Positions 16,992 to 26,361 are shown, counted from the first letter of the stretch. The stretch is DNA of 64,000 nucleotides from Sphingomonas crocodyli (GCF_004005865.1 NZ_SACN01000002.1:62001-126000); one strand, 5' to 3'. Numbers and translations are program-made. The notes: generated by a model not told the origin, from the letters alone.

Positions 16992-17846
16992 TCAAGATCG
17001 CTGCTTCGCGCCGGTGACGCCCGCGGTGCAGCGCCCCGAAACGATCGGCATGTTGGTCCAGTGGCCGTCGGGCGTCCGCTGGAACACGCCCGCCGCCATC
17101 GCGCCGCCATCGACGAACAGCGAATGACCCGTCACCCAGCTCGACAGGTCGGTCGCCAGATAGACCGCCGCATTGGCGTGATCCTGCGGGGTGCCGAAGC
17201 GGCCGAGCGGGATCGTGCCGTCGGCCTGCGCGCGCATTTCGGGCGAGGCGAGGATGCGATCGAGCGGCACCTGTTCGCTGTCGGTCGTCTCGGGCGCGAT
17301 CAGGTTTACGCGGATGCCGTGGGTCGACAGCTCGACCGCAAGGCCGCGGGTGAAGCCGGTCACCGCATGTTTGAAGGTCGTATAGACGATATTGTACGGG
17401 AAGCCGCGAAAGCCCTCGACCGACGATATGTTGATGATGCTGCCGCCGGTTCCAGTTTGCTTCATCAGCGGGATCGCGGCGCGGGTGACGATCATCATCT
17501 GGCGCAGGTTGACGTCGTACATCGCCTGCCACTGATCCTCGGTCGAATTCTCGAAATCGCAGCGTATGCCCAGATGGTGGCCGACATTGTTGACCAGCAC
17601 GTCGAGCCGGCCGAAGCGATCGGCGACCCTGGCGCACAGGGCTTCGACTGCGGCGACATCGCGCACGTCGCATGGTTCGATCAGCGCGTCGGGAAATTGC
17701 TGCGCCAATGCCGCGCATTTGCCGGCATCGATCTCGGCGATCGCAAGCTGTGCGCCGATCGCGGCGAAGGCTTCGGCGGTGGCCTTGCCGATCCCGGCGC
17801 CCGCGCCGGTGATCAGGGCAACCTTGCCCTCCAGGCTGATCTGCAT
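16992..17846 (-). CDS. Short-chain dehydrogenase/reductase
   Basis: A 284-residue SDR with TGAGAGIG (residues 14-21), NNVG, Ser in NISSVEG, and Y-T-T-F-K for the catalytic Tyr and Lys. A C-terminal tail of about 30 residues beyond DGGA is longer than usual. The start at 17846 is chosen because GGAGAG lies five bases upstream; the frame itself opens at 17912. It is divergent from the Coq4-family gene, with a 16-base palindrome between them. Confidence 0.92.
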   Translation of the reverse strand: MQISLEGKVALITGAGAGIGKATAEAFAAIGAQLAIAEIDAGKCAALAQQFPDALIEPCDVRDVAAVEALCARVADRFGRLDVLVNNVGHHLGIRCDFENSTEDQWQAMYDVNLRQMMIVTRAAIPLMKQTGTGGSIINISSVEGFRGFPYNIVYTTFKHAVTGFTRGLAVELSTHGIRVNLIAPETTDSEQVPLDRILASPEMRAQADGTIPLGRFGTPQDHANAAVYLATDLSSWVTGHSLFVDGGAMAAGVFQRTPDGHWTNMPIVSGRCTAGVTGAKQRS

Positions 17847-18006
17847 CTCGCTCTCCGTCTGACGTTGCCCAGCTGTTTCGCGCTGTTCGCCGCCTGCCAA
17901 GCACGCCCGCACCTTTTCCGAGCCTGTGGCGACTTCGCATCATTCTGGCAGGTCCGGGCAAAGATCGGGCGGCCGCGACCTATGCAAATCGGGATAAGGC
18001 GGACCG

Positions 18007-18022
18007 CATGGCGCGCGCCATG
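18007..18022. promoter_or_regulatory. 16-base perfect palindrome between SDR and Coq4-family genes
   Basis: CATGGCGC|GCGCCATG is exact and lies 26 bases before the Coq4-family ATG, in the divergent gap 17847-18048. It may be an operator for a dimeric regulator of both genes. Confidence 0.4.
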
Positions 18023-18048
18023 AGTGCGGCCGGATGAGGAGAGGCCAG

Positions 18049-18936
18049 ATGCTCGAAGATCGCGACGTTTCCTATTTCCACAAGGGCATCACGCCGCAGA
18101 CGACCGAGAGCAGCCTGCTGATCAGCTCGTCCAAATATCTCAACAGCCCGGTGATCCGCGACTGGCTGACCAGCCATTATCTGCGCCGCAACGGGCAGGA
18201 TCAGCCGGTGCCGCCCGATACGACGCTGGGGCTGAGCCAGGAGCTGATGAAGATCCGCGATCCGATCCGGCTTCAGGCGCTGATCGACCGCGAGAAGGAG
18301 ATCAATCCGAAGTTCAAGGCATGGGTCGAGGAACGCTACCTCCCCAGCATGACGAAGGAGGATTTCGCGAAATATCCCGCCAATTCGCTGGGCGGCATCT
18401 TCCACTCCTACCTCGTCAAATATGGCTATGAGGTCAATTTCGGGCGCGCGGTGAAGCTGCCCTGTTCGGACTTCGAATTCATCTTCCAGCGTTTCGGCCT
18501 GACACACGATTTCGAGCATCTGATCACCGGCGGCGGGTTCAACTCGCTGGGCGAGCTGCTGCCCTATTTCGTGCGCATGTCGAACACCTATCAGCATATG
18601 AGCGCCGAGCTGGCGAAGGAGCTGACCGAGCTCTACGTCTTCGGCGGCTTCCGCATGGTGATGCGCGCGGGGCTGCATTATCCGACCAGCTGGCTGACCA
18701 CGCTCGATCTCATGCAGCGGGGCATCAAGATCGGTCTAACCTCGGAATCGATCCTGATGGCGCGGTACGAGGATGCGCTGCACCTGCCATTGCCCGAAGC
18801 GCGCGAAATGCTGGGCGTCCGCAACGCCGAGGATGTCGACAGCTGGCACGATGACGAGGTGTTCATCGAACAGCGCCAGCCGACGCTGGACGAACTGACG
18901 CGGATCGGGCGACCCGATCTGGCGAACCCGGCCTGA
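18049..18936 (+). CDS. Coq4-family protein
   Basis: A 295-residue protein with the Coq4 metal motif HDxxHx(11)E: H153-D154-F-E-H157 and E169. Yeast and human Coq4 act in ubiquinone synthesis and were reported to take part in C1 ring decarboxylation and hydroxylation. Here the gene sits in a catabolic setting next to a SnoaL-like gene, not with other ubi genes, so a role on a quinone-like or ring substrate is possible. AGGAGAGG before ATG 18049 sets the start rather than ATG 18034. Confidence 0.85.
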   Translation: MLEDRDVSYFHKGITPQTTESSLLISSSKYLNSPVIRDWLTSHYLRRNGQDQPVPPDTTLGLSQELMKIRDPIRLQALIDREKEINPKFKAWVEERYLPSMTKEDFAKYPANSLGGIFHSYLVKYGYEVNFGRAVKLPCSDFEFIFQRFGLTHDFEHLITGGGFNSLGELLPYFVRMSNTYQHMSAELAKELTELYVFGGFRMVMRAGLHYPTSWLTTLDLMQRGIKIGLTSESILMARYEDALHLPLPEAREMLGVRNAEDVDSWHDDEVFIEQRQPTLDELTRIGRPDLANPA

Positions 18937-18960
18937 ACAAAAAACATTGGAGAGGGAAAG

Positions 18961-19413
18961 ATGGACCTGATCGAAAAGCTGGCGGCGATTGAAGAGATCA
19001 AGGCGCTCAAGGCGCGCTACTGGCGCGGGGTGGACAGCAAGGATCTGGAATTGCTGCGCAGCGTCTTCGCCGATGAGGATTGCGAGATCGACATGCGCAA
19101 TCCGACCGGGCCGGGGACGGGCGGCGCGGTGGTCCACGATCCCGACGCCTTCAGCAAGAATTGCCTGCGCGCGCTGGCCGATTATACGACCGCGCATCAC
19201 GGGCATAATCCCGAGATCGATATCCTCTCGCCCACCGAGGCGACGGGTAACTGGCCGATGGAGGATCGGCTGTGGCTGATCGACGGCGCCAAGGGCGTCG
19301 GCTTCGAATATCTCCACGGCTGGGGTAATTATCACGATCGCTATCGCAAGACGGACAAGGGCTGGAAGATCAGCTTCACCAATCTGCAGCGCTCGCGCGT
19401 CGACAAGCGCTGA
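18961..19413 (+). CDS. SnoaL/NTF2-like protein
   Basis: A 150-residue cone-fold protein starting MDLIEKLAAIEEIKALKARYWRGVDSKD, the usual N-terminal helix of SnoaL-like dehydratases, isomerases and cyclases (BaiE and scytalone dehydratase are relatives). His residues in TTAHHGHNPE may be catalytic. It follows the Coq4-family gene by 24 bases with AGAGGG before the ATG, so the pair is an operon. A terminator follows at 19511. The reaction is unknown. Confidence 0.85.
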   Translation: MDLIEKLAAIEEIKALKARYWRGVDSKDLELLRSVFADEDCEIDMRNPTGPGTGGAVVHDPDAFSKNCLRALADYTTAHHGHNPEIDILSPTEATGNWPMEDRLWLIDGAKGVGFEYLHGWGNYHDRYRKTDKGWKISFTNLQRSRVDKR

Positions 19414-19452
19414 CCCCGGATAGGCGGAACCGGGCGGAATGGGATCGACATT

Positions 19453-19498
19453 GAGAGGCTCCGAACGCGATCTTGTTCGCGTAACGGGTTCCTCTCTC
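19453..19498 (+). ncRNA. Possible structured RNA segment upstream of a terminator
   Basis: GAGAGG (19453-19458) can pair with CCTCTC (19493-19498), enclosing a hairpin ACGCGA/TCGCGT. With the terminator at 19511-19543 this would give an RNA of about 90 bases. It may be only the 3' UTR of the SnoaL-like gene. Confidence 0.25.
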
Positions 19499-19510
19499 CA
19501 GAGGACGCTA

Positions 19511-19543
19511 GGCTCCGTCGCCTTCGGGCGGCGGGGCCTTTTT
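19511..19543 (+). terminator. Intrinsic terminator after the SnoaL-like gene
   Basis: GGCTCCGTCGCC-TTCG-GGCGGCGGGGCC forms a 12-pair stem (two G-U pairs) with a TTCG tetraloop, followed by TTTTT at 19539-19543. Confidence 0.8.
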
Positions 19544-19615
19544 CGTTTTCGATTGCACGAAAATGGCGTCTAACAGGCGAAACGGCCGAATGAAGCGGCT
19601 TTGCGGGAGAAGATC

Positions 19616-20953
19616 GTGCTCGACGGTGCAGCGACCAGCGTGAACGAGGATGGCAAGAGCGGGCGGCCCGAACCGGTCGTGACGACGATCAGCTGGATCG
19701 CGATCGCCATCCTGCTGCTGATGACGATCCTGTCCTACATCGATCGCAACATCATGTCGTTGATGGTCGACCCGATCAAAGCCGATCTGGGCCTCGACGA
19801 TATCCAGATGAGCCTGCTGCTCGGTTTCGCCTTCGCCTTGTTCTACGCGATGTTCAGCGTGCCGATGGGGTGGGCGGCGGATCGCTTTCCGCGTCGCTGG
19901 GTGATTTTTCTCGGTGTCGGCGGCTGGTCGCTTGCGACCGCGGCCTGTGGTTTCGCTGGGAGCTTCGGGCAATTGGCGGTCGCGCGCTTCGCGGTGGGCA
20001 TCGGTGAGGCCGCGTTGACCCCGGCGGCTTATGCGATCGTGGGCGAACTCTTCCCGCGCCGCAGGCTCGGCCTCGCGCTCGGCATTCTCGCGATGGGAAC
20101 GGCGGCGGGATCGGCGATCGCCTTCCTGATCGGCGGGCCGATCATCGCCTGGGTCGATCATGTCGGCGGGATTTCGGGGTTCGCGACATGGCAGGTCGTG
20201 TTCATGCTGGTGGGTCTGCCGGGCCTGCTTATCGCCCCGCTGATCTTCATCGTTCCCGAAAAGCGCCGCGCACACGTTACCACCCACGCGCAGGCGGATC
20301 AGGGCTTCTTCCCGTGGATCGGCCAGAACTGGGCGTTCATCGTACCCTTCTTCACCGCCATCTCCTTTGCGGGAATCATCTCCTATGCGCTGGGCGCGTG
20401 GCTGCCCGCTTATCTGACGCGCACGATGGGGGTCGATGTCAGCAAGGTTGGCCTGACGATCGGATCGATCCAGCTGCTCGGCATCATCGGTTTCGTTGCG
20501 GGCGGATGGTTCGTCGACTGGATGGTGTCGCGCGGGGTGCGCGACGCGCATCTGCGCTACCTGATCGGTGCGTTGGCGCTGGCGGGGATTTCGGGGCTGG
20601 GTGCGTTCCTGTTCGCGGACAGCCTGAACGCTTTGCTCATCTGGCTCGCGCTGTTTTACCTGACGATCCCGTTCACCGGCCCGGCGATCGCGCTGGTGCA
20701 GATCGTGGCGCCGCGTCGCTTCCACAGCCGCACGATCGCGATCTACACGCTGGCGATCAATATGGTCGGCATGATGGCGGGGCCAACATCGGTCGCCTGG
20801 TTTACCGAGGAAGTGTTCGGCGGGCCGCAGCATGTCGGGTCGGGCATCACCGCCGTGTTCGCGATCTCGGTGCCGCTGGCGTTGATCTGCTTCATCCTCT
20901 CGATCCCCGCCGCCCGCCGGATGGCGGAGCGGCAGGCGCTGGCAGGCGACTAA
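19616..20953 (+). CDS. MFS transporter
   Basis: A 445-residue major facilitator with twelve predicted helices; helix 1 includes ILLLMTILSYIDRNIMSLMV, the form found in sphingomonad MFS carriers of organic anions and aromatic compounds. The loop 2-3 motif reads GWAADRFPRR. GTG 19616 is preferred to TTG 19601 because GGGAGA lies five bases before it. Located after the catabolic genes, it may import their substrate. Its stop abuts the stop of the convergent pirin gene. Confidence 0.88.
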   Translation: MLDGAATSVNEDGKSGRPEPVVTTISWIAIAILLLMTILSYIDRNIMSLMVDPIKADLGLDDIQMSLLLGFAFALFYAMFSVPMGWAADRFPRRWVIFLGVGGWSLATAACGFAGSFGQLAVARFAVGIGEAALTPAAYAIVGELFPRRRLGLALGILAMGTAAGSAIAFLIGGPIIAWVDHVGGISGFATWQVVFMLVGLPGLLIAPLIFIVPEKRRAHVTTHAQADQGFFPWIGQNWAFIVPFFTAISFAGIISYALGAWLPAYLTRTMGVDVSKVGLTIGSIQLLGIIGFVAGGWFVDWMVSRGVRDAHLRYLIGALALAGISGLGAFLFADSLNALLIWLALFYLTIPFTGPAIALVQIVAPRRFHSRTIAIYTLAINMVGMMAGPTSVAWFTEEVFGGPQHVGSGITAVFAISVPLALICFILSIPAARRMAERQALAGD

Positions 20954-21874
20954 TCAGGGATAGCGAACAGGCTTGGGGTCTTCGGGGAGCGGGATGAATT
21001 CGCTCTCGTCGGGCACGCGGGCAAAACGCTGGGCGCGCCAGTCGGCCTTGGCCTGTTCGATCCGGTCCTGCGAGGACGAGACGAAGTTCCAGTAGATGTT
21101 GCGCTTCTCGGGGAAGGGCTCGCCGCCGATCAGCATCAGGCGAGCGCCCGCCGTCGATCGCAGCACGATTTCGGCGTCGGGCTTGAAGATGACCAGTTCG
21201 TTGGCCGCGAAGCTGCCCGACTGGCCGACCACCTCGACCTCGCCCGACACGACATAGACCGCACGTTCGACATGCTCGGCCTTGAGCTGATAGCGGGCGC
21301 CCGGCGCGAGGACGATGTCGGCATAGACCATGTCGGAGAACGTCTTCACCGGCGACTTCAGCCCGTCAGACGTGCCGACGATCAGGGTCAGCTTCGTGCC
21401 CGCATCCTCGATCACCGGGATCGTATCGGCCTTGTGATGCGCGAAGCTGGGATCGGTTTCCTCATGGCGCGTGGGGAGCGCGACCCAGGTCTGCAGGCCG
21501 GCAAGGCGGCTGCCCGAGGGGCGCAGTTCGTCCGGCGTACGTTCCGAATGGACGATGCCCGAACCGGCGGTCATCCAGTTGACCTCACCCGCGCGGATCG
21601 GCTGGACACTGCCCACCGAATCGCGGTGCATGATCTCGCCTTCCAACAGATAGGTGATCGTCGCCAGGCCGATATGCGGGTGCGGGCGGACGTCCAGCCC
21701 CTCGCCGCCGGTGAAGGCTGCCGGGCCCATCTGATCGAAGAAGATGAAGGGGCCGACCATCCGGCGATGCGCGGACGGCAATGCGCGGCGCACCGTGAAG
21801 CCGTCGCCCAGATCGCGGACCGGCGGCAGGATCACCATGTCGACGCCGTCGATGTCGGAAGTACGCAGGGTCAT
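20954..21874 (-). CDS. Pirin-family protein
   Basis: A 306-residue bicupin. The N-terminal cupin has the metal ligands HPH at residues in [14 protein letters not shown], a further His in MHRDSVG and Glu in the following loop, as in E. coli YhhW and human pirin. Known pirins bind Fe and some have quercetin 2,3-dioxygenase activity; most bacterial roles are unknown. A second pirin lies upstream on the same strand, separated by 219 bases holding a repeat and hairpins. Confidence 0.92.
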   Translation of the reverse strand: MTLRTSDIDGVDMVILPPVRDLGDGFTVRRALPSAHRRMVGPFIFFDQMGPAAFTGGEGLDVRPHPHIGLATITYLLEGEIMHRDSVGSVQPIRAGEVNWMTAGSGIVHSERTPDELRPSGSRLAGLQTWVALPTRHEETDPSFAHHKADTIPVIEDAGTKLTLIVGTSDGLKSPVKTFSDMVYADIVLAPGARYQLKAEHVERAVYVVSGEVEVVGQSGSFAANELVIFKPDAEIVLRSTAGARLMLIGGEPFPEKRNIYWNFVSSSQDRIEQAKADWRAQRFARVPDESEFIPLPEDPKPVRYP

Positions 21875-21896
21875 CGATCGTCTCCATTCAAGAGCC

Positions 21897-21991
21897 CGTC
21901 GCTCCAGCGAAGGCTGGAGCCCATGTCTATCGCCTCAAGCGGTATCGCCTGTTTGGAGAGAGATAGGCCCCAGCCTTCGCTGGGGCGACGG
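21897..21991. repeat. Imperfect inverted repeat (second REP-like type), copy C
   Basis: Arms 21897-21922 and 21966-21991 match at 24 of 26 bases (core CCAGCGAAGGCTGG). Each arm is itself a palindrome around AGCGAAGGCT. A run TTTTTT follows the right arm at 21994-21999. It lies between the two pirin genes. Confidence 0.65.
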
Positions 21992-22009
21992 TGTTTTTTG
22001 GGAAAGGGG

Positions 22010-22082
22010 GGCTGCCGGACCCTGTAGGGGCTTGGGTCCGGCAGCCTGGCCGACGGGGAGGGGAGAGGGAGTCCCGTCGGCC
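22010..22082 (-). terminator. Twin hairpins after the pirin-small protein operon
   Basis: Two exact stems lie in the 219-base gap: GGCCGACGGG/CCCGTCGGCC (22048-22057 with 22073-22082) and a 13-base stem GGCTGCCGGACCC/GGGTCCGGCAGCC (22010-22022 with 22034-22046). On the minus strand the second is followed by CCCCCTTT, a weak terminator tail. Confidence 0.55.
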
Positions 22083-22093
22083 CAGGGGTTAGG

Positions 22094-22792
22094 TTACGCC
22101 GCGTCGACGAGGACGATTTCGCTGTCCTCGATCGCCGTGACCTTCAGCACCTCGATCTCGCTGATCGCGGCGCCGTCGCGGGCGTTGATGGTGATGCCGT
22201 CGATCTCGATCTTGCCGGTGGCGGGGACGAGATAGCCGCGGCGGTCCTTGCCGAGCGGATATTCGACCGTTTCGCCGGCCTTGATCGTCGCCCCCACCAC
22301 GCGGGCATCGGTGCGGATCGGCAGCGCATCATTGTCGTTCGCAAAGCCCGAAGCGAGCACCACGAATTGCCCGGCGCGTTCGCCCTTGGGGAAGGGCTTG
22401 GCGCCCCAGCTGGGCTTTTCGCCGCTGCGGGTCGGCGTGATCCAGATCTGGAAGATCCGGGTCTCGACGTCCTCCAGGTTATACTCGGCGTGGGTGATGC
22501 CGGTGCCAGCCGACATCACCTGGACGTCGCCGGCTTCGGTGCGGCCCTTGTTGCCCAGATTGTCCTGGTGGCTGATCGCGCCTTCGCGGACATAGGTGAT
22601 GATTTCCATGTCGCGGTGCGGGTGCGGCGGGAAGCCCGACTTGGACGCGATGATATCATCGTTCCAGACGCGCAGATTGCCCCAGCCCATCCGGGCCGCA
22701 TCATGATAGCCCGCGAAGGAGAAATGATGCTTGGCGTTCAGCCAGCCGTGATTTTCGCCGCCGAGGCTGTTGAAGGGACGCAGTTCGATCAT
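22094..22792 (-). CDS. Pirin-family protein
   Basis: A 232-residue YhhW-type pirin. The metal site is PHPHRDME (His, His and Glu) plus His in ISHQDNLG and Glu/His in GTGITHAEYN. It starts MIELRPFNSLGG at 22792; the longer frame is a chance opening. It is the second gene after the 103-residue protein (gap 23) and is divergent from a LysR regulator, a layout typical of pirin genes controlled by LysR proteins. Confidence 0.93.
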   Translation of the reverse strand: MIELRPFNSLGGENHGWLNAKHHFSFAGYHDAARMGWGNLRVWNDDIIASKSGFPPHPHRDMEIITYVREGAISHQDNLGNKGRTEAGDVQVMSAGTGITHAEYNLEDVETRIFQIWITPTRSGEKPSWGAKPFPKGERAGQFVVLASGFANDNDALPIRTDARVVGATIKAGETVEYPLGKDRRGYLVPATGKIEIDGITINARDGAAISEIEVLKVTAIEDSEIVLVDAA

Positions 22793-22815
22793 CTTACTTA
22801 CTCCTCGTGTTCGGT

Positions 22816-23127
22816 TCAGGCGGCGAGCAGGGCGAGCGCCGAAATTTGGGCGCGGTTGAAACCCTGCTCGATCAAGACGGGAACCAGCTCGGCCGCTTCC
22901 TTGCGGGTCGTGCGGGTCTGGCAGACGAAGCCACGCAGAGCCTCCAGCCGGGCGTCGGCCAGCGGCCGCTTCGGCTCGATCCCGGTCAGCGCGGTGAAGA
23001 TCCGCGAGAACCGGCCCGGCGTTGCCGAAACCCCGCAACGCACATCCGCCGCGTCGTTGAAGGCCACCGAGACAGCGCGCCATTCGGCGGTGCTGAGCGT
23101 CGGCATCGTTGCTAGCTGCTGTCCCAT
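22816..23127 (-). CDS. Small protein of unknown function in pirin operon
   Basis: A 103-residue, mostly helical protein (MGQQLATMPTLSTAEW...). I do not recognise a family. The strong AGGAGG five bases before the ATG and its place between the LysR divergent region and the pirin show that it is a real gene. Its short Cys content (two Cys) and lack of signal peptide suggest a cytoplasmic protein. Confidence 0.75.
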   Translation of the reverse strand: MGQQLATMPTLSTAEWRAVSVAFNDAADVRCGVSATPGRFSRIFTALTGIEPKRPLADARLEALRGFVCQTRTTRKEAAELVPVLIEQGFNRAQISALALLAA

Positions 23128-23148
23128 CTCGTCCTCCTGATCCTTCGT

Positions 23149-23175
23149 GTTGAGAGCCTTCTACCGGCTCTCGAC
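23149..23175. promoter_or_regulatory. Dyad in the LysR/pirin divergent region
   Basis: GTTGAGAGCC (23149-23158) and GGCTCTCGAC (23166-23175) form a 9-of-10 inverted repeat with a 7-base spacer, between the divergent genes. It is a candidate LysR recognition site. Confidence 0.5.
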
Positions 23176-23224
23176 TTCTCGGATCAGACGGATAAAATCG
23201 TTCCAACTATTCGATGAAGTTGAA

Positions 23225-24160
23225 ATGGGGGCAGTTGTGGCAAATCCGGGCATGCCGACCTTCGATCAGCTGCGGATCTTCCTCGCGGTGGTGGAAACCG
23301 GCAGCTTTGCGGGCGCGGGGCGCAAGCTCAATCGCGCGGTTTCGGTGATCAGCTACGGCATCGCCAATCTGGAGGCGCAGCTGGGCCTCAGCCTGTTCGA
23401 TCGCGAGGGGACTCGCCGCCCCAAGCTGACGATCGCGGGCAAGGCGGTGCTGGCCGAGGCGCGCGCCGTCTCGCAGGGGATCGACGGGCTGCGCGCCAAG
23501 GTGAAGGGAATGCTCGACGGGCTGGAGGCGGAGGTGAGCATCGCCGTCGACGTCATGCTGCCGTCCGAACAACTGGGCCGCGTGCTGCGCGCCTTTTCGG
23601 CGCAATTCCCGACGGTGACCTTGCGGCTGCATGTCGAAGCGCTGGGCGCGATCGCGGCACTGGTGCTCGACAAGCAGGCGGTGGTGGGGATCAGCGGGCC
23701 GCTGTCGTTCGGGATGGAGGGGATCGATCATGTCGAGGCGGGCACGGTGCTGATGGTGCCGGTCGCCGCGCCCGATCATCCGTTGGCGCGCCAACATCCC
23801 TTGCCGCCCGGCGCGGGACGCGATCATATCCAGCTGGTGCTGACCGATCGTTCGCCGCTGACGGCTGGTCGGGATTTCGCGGTCTCATCCTCGCGCACCT
23901 GGCGGCTCGCCGATCTGGGCGCGAAGCATCAGCTGCTGCGGGAGGGGATCGGCTGGGGAAATATGCCGCTTCCCATGATCGAAGCCGATCTGGTCGCAGG
24001 CACGCTGGTGCGGTTGCAGATGCCCGATTCGACGGGCGGCAGCTACGGCTTTGCCGGCATCTGGCGGCGCGACACACCGCCCGGCCCGGCCGCCTCCTGG
24101 CTGCTCGACCAGTTCGTGTCGAGCGCCGAGGATGGCGGCGCGGGCTTCGCGACCGTCTGA
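23225..24160 (+). CDS. LysR-family transcription regulator
   Basis: A LysR protein of about 311 residues. The N-terminal winged helix reads FDQLRIFLAVVETGSFAGAGRKLNRAVSVISYGIANLE, typical of LysR; the remainder is the periplasmic-binding-like effector domain. The frame opens at GTG 23147, but ATG 23225 or ATG 23252 fits better. No strong ribosome site separates these. It is divergent from the pirin operon and likely its regulator. Confidence 0.9.
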   Translation: MGAVVANPGMPTFDQLRIFLAVVETGSFAGAGRKLNRAVSVISYGIANLEAQLGLSLFDREGTRRPKLTIAGKAVLAEARAVSQGIDGLRAKVKGMLDGLEAEVSIAVDVMLPSEQLGRVLRAFSAQFPTVTLRLHVEALGAIAALVLDKQAVVGISGPLSFGMEGIDHVEAGTVLMVPVAAPDHPLARQHPLPPGAGRDHIQLVLTDRSPLTAGRDFAVSSSRTWRLADLGAKHQLLREGIGWGNMPLPMIEADLVAGTLVRLQMPDSTGGSYGFAGIWRRDTPPGPAASWLLDQFVSSAEDGGAGFATV

Positions 24161-25078
24161 TTATTCCGGCAGGAAGTCGGGTACCGACAGGTAACGCTCA
24201 CCGGTATCGTAGTTGAAGCCCAGGATGCGCTTGCCGGGGGCGTCGGGCAGCTTTTGCGCAATCGCAGCGAGCGTTGCGCCCGAGCTGATGCCGACCAGCA
24301 GCCCTTCCTCGCGCGCCGAACGGCGCGCATAATCCTTGGCATCCGCCGGATCGACCTGGATCACGCCGTCGAGCAGCTGGGTGTGCAGATTGGCGGGGAC
24401 GAAGCCCGCGCCGATGCCCTGGATCGGGTGCGGGCCGGGCTGGCCGCCCGAGATGACCGGCGAAAGGGTCGGTTCGACCGCGAACACCTTCAGGCCGCTC
24501 CAGCGTTCCTTCAGCACCTGCGCGACGCCGGTGATGTGGCCGCCGGTGCCGACGCCGGTGATGATGATATCGATCGGGCTATCCTTGAAATCGGCGTAGA
24601 TTTCCTCGGCCGTGGTGCGGACGTGGACGTCGATATTCGCGGGGTTTTCGAACTGCTGCGGGATCCACGCGCCCGGCGTCTGCGACTGTAGCTCCAGCGC
24701 GCGTTCGATCGCGCCCTTCATGCCCTTTTCGCGCGGCGTCAGATCGAAGGTCGCACCATAAGCCAGCATCAGCCGACGGCGCTCGATCGACATGCTTTCG
24801 GGCATGACGAGGACGAGCTTGTAACCCTTCACCGCGGCGACAAGCGCGAGGCCGATGCCGGTATTGCCGCTGGTCGGCTCGATGATCGTGCCGCCGGGCT
24901 TGAGCTTGCCGCTCTTTTCGGCGTCCTCGACCAGCGAAAGCGCGATGCGATCCTTGATCGAACCGCCGGGATTGGATCGTTCGGACTTCACCCACACTTC
25001 GGCATCGCCGAACAGGCGGTTGATCCGGATGTGCGGCGTGTTGCCGATGGTTTCGAGAACCGAAGCTGCCTTGGTCAT
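24161..25078 (-). CDS. cysK: Cysteine synthase A
   Basis: A 305-residue PLP enzyme that makes cysteine from O-acetylserine and sulfide. K42 in NPGGSIKDR is the PLP lysine; TSGNTG binds the substrate carboxylate; GTGGHITG holds the PLP phosphate. The ATG overlaps the stop of the MFS gene upstream by four bases (TCAT on the plus strand). Coupling of cysK to an exporter is unusual and might reflect thiol or cysteine-derivative export. Confidence 0.95.
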   Translation of the reverse strand: MTKAASVLETIGNTPHIRINRLFGDAEVWVKSERSNPGGSIKDRIALSLVEDAEKSGKLKPGGTIIEPTSGNTGIGLALVAAVKGYKLVLVMPESMSIERRRLMLAYGATFDLTPREKGMKGAIERALELQSQTPGAWIPQQFENPANIDVHVRTTAEEIYADFKDSPIDIIITGVGTGGHITGVAQVLKERWSGLKVFAVEPTLSPVISGGQPGPHPIQGIGAGFVPANLHTQLLDGVIQVDPADAKDYARRSAREEGLLVGISSGATLAAIAQKLPDAPGKRILGFNYDTGERYLSVPDFLPE

Positions 25079-26361
25079 GCGGCCTTCTCCGTAGGTGAAT
25101 CGGTGGGAGCGAATTCGAGAGTTTCGGGCGGATCGAAGGTGCGCGCACGCAACAGTTCGGGGAACAGCTTCGACCACGTGATCGCGACCAGGATCGTGCC
25201 GACCCCACCCGCCACCACCGCGGCGACCGGCCCGATCGCGGCGGCGAGGAAGCCCGATTCCGCCTCGCCCAGTTCGTTCGATCCCGAAATGAACAGGGTG
25301 GAGACCGCGCCGACGCGGCCGCGCATCGAATCCGGTGTGTAAAGCTGGATCAATGTCTGGCGCACATAGACCGACACCATGTCCGCCGCGCCAAGCGCGG
25401 AGAGGCAGACCAGCGACAGCGGCAGGATGCGCGAATAGCCAAAGGCGATCGTCGCGACGCCGAACGCGCCGACCGCGATCAGCAGCTTCAGCCCGACATT
25501 GACCTTGAGCGGATGGCGGGCGAGCCACCATGCGGTCAGCACCGCGCCGACCGCCGGCGCCGCGCGCAACGCGCCCAGCCCTTCCGATCCGACGTGGAGG
25601 ACGTCCTTCGCATAGACCGGTAGCATCGCCGTCGCGCCGCCCAGCAGCACCGCGAACAGATCGAGCGAGATCGCGCCCAGCACCAGCCGGTTGCGCCCGA
25701 GATAGGCGAAGCCGTCCATCATCTGCGCCCACGGATGCCGCCCGCGATCGAGCGCGGTGCGCGGCACCGGGCCGATCAGGAGCATCATCAGCAGGGTGAC
25801 GCTGAACAAGATGGTGCTCGACGTATAAGGCGCGGCCGGCCCCAGCGCGTAGAGGAAGCCGCCGAGCGGAGGGCCGAGCACCGCGCCCGTCTGCCACGCC
25901 ATCGAACTCATCGCGATCGCCGAGGGCAGGATCTCACGCGGGACGAGGTTGGGGGACAACGCCTGGAGCGCGGGCGCCGCGAAGGCGCGCGCGACGCCCA
26001 GCAAAGCGGCGATCGTGAACAAGGCGGGAAGCGTCGTCGTGCCCTGGAACGCCATCCACGCCAGCGAACCCGCGCAGAGGATTTCGAGGAAGGCTGTGGT
26101 CCGCGCGATGAAGCGGCGATCGATCCGGTCGGCCGTCCAGCCGGTGATGAGGGTCAGCGCCATCAGCGGCAGGAACTGGGCGACGCCGATCCAGCCGAGC
26201 TGGAGCGCGGCATCGCGCGGAGCCATCGTGCGGCGGGCAATATCATACGCCTGCCAGCCGATGATCACGACCATCCCGTTCTGCGCGAGCGTCGATGCAA
26301 GGCGGCCAAGCCAGTAATAGCGATAGGCCGGAATCGAAAAGGGGGAGGTCGACCGGAACAT
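25075..26361 (-). CDS. MFS transporter, MFS_3/EntS-like
   Basis: A 428-residue MFS protein beginning [22 protein letters not shown], the start typical of the EntS-like branch, with twelve helices and [10 protein letters not shown] in loop 2-3. EntS exports enterobactin; other members export drugs or are uncharacterised. A 17-base dyad lies in its upstream region. It is coupled to cysK by a four-base overlap. Confidence 0.88.
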   Translation of the reverse strand: MFRSTSPFSIPAYRYYWLGRLASTLAQNGMVVIIGWQAYDIARRTMAPRDAALQLGWIGVAQFLPLMALTLITGWTADRIDRRFIARTTAFLEILCAGSLAWMAFQGTTTLPALFTIAALLGVARAFAAPALQALSPNLVPREILPSAIAMSSMAWQTGAVLGPPLGGFLYALGPAAPYTSSTILFSVTLLMMLLIGPVPRTALDRGRHPWAQMMDGFAYLGRNRLVLGAISLDLFAVLLGGATAMLPVYAKDVLHVGSEGLGALRAAPAVGAVLTAWWLARHPLKVNVGLKLLIAVGAFGVATIAFGYSRILPLSLVCLSALGAADMVSVYVRQTLIQLYTPDSMRGRVGAVSTLFISGSNELGEAESGFLAAAIGPVAAVVAGGVGTILVAITWSKLFPELLRARTFDPPETLEFAPTDSPTEKAA

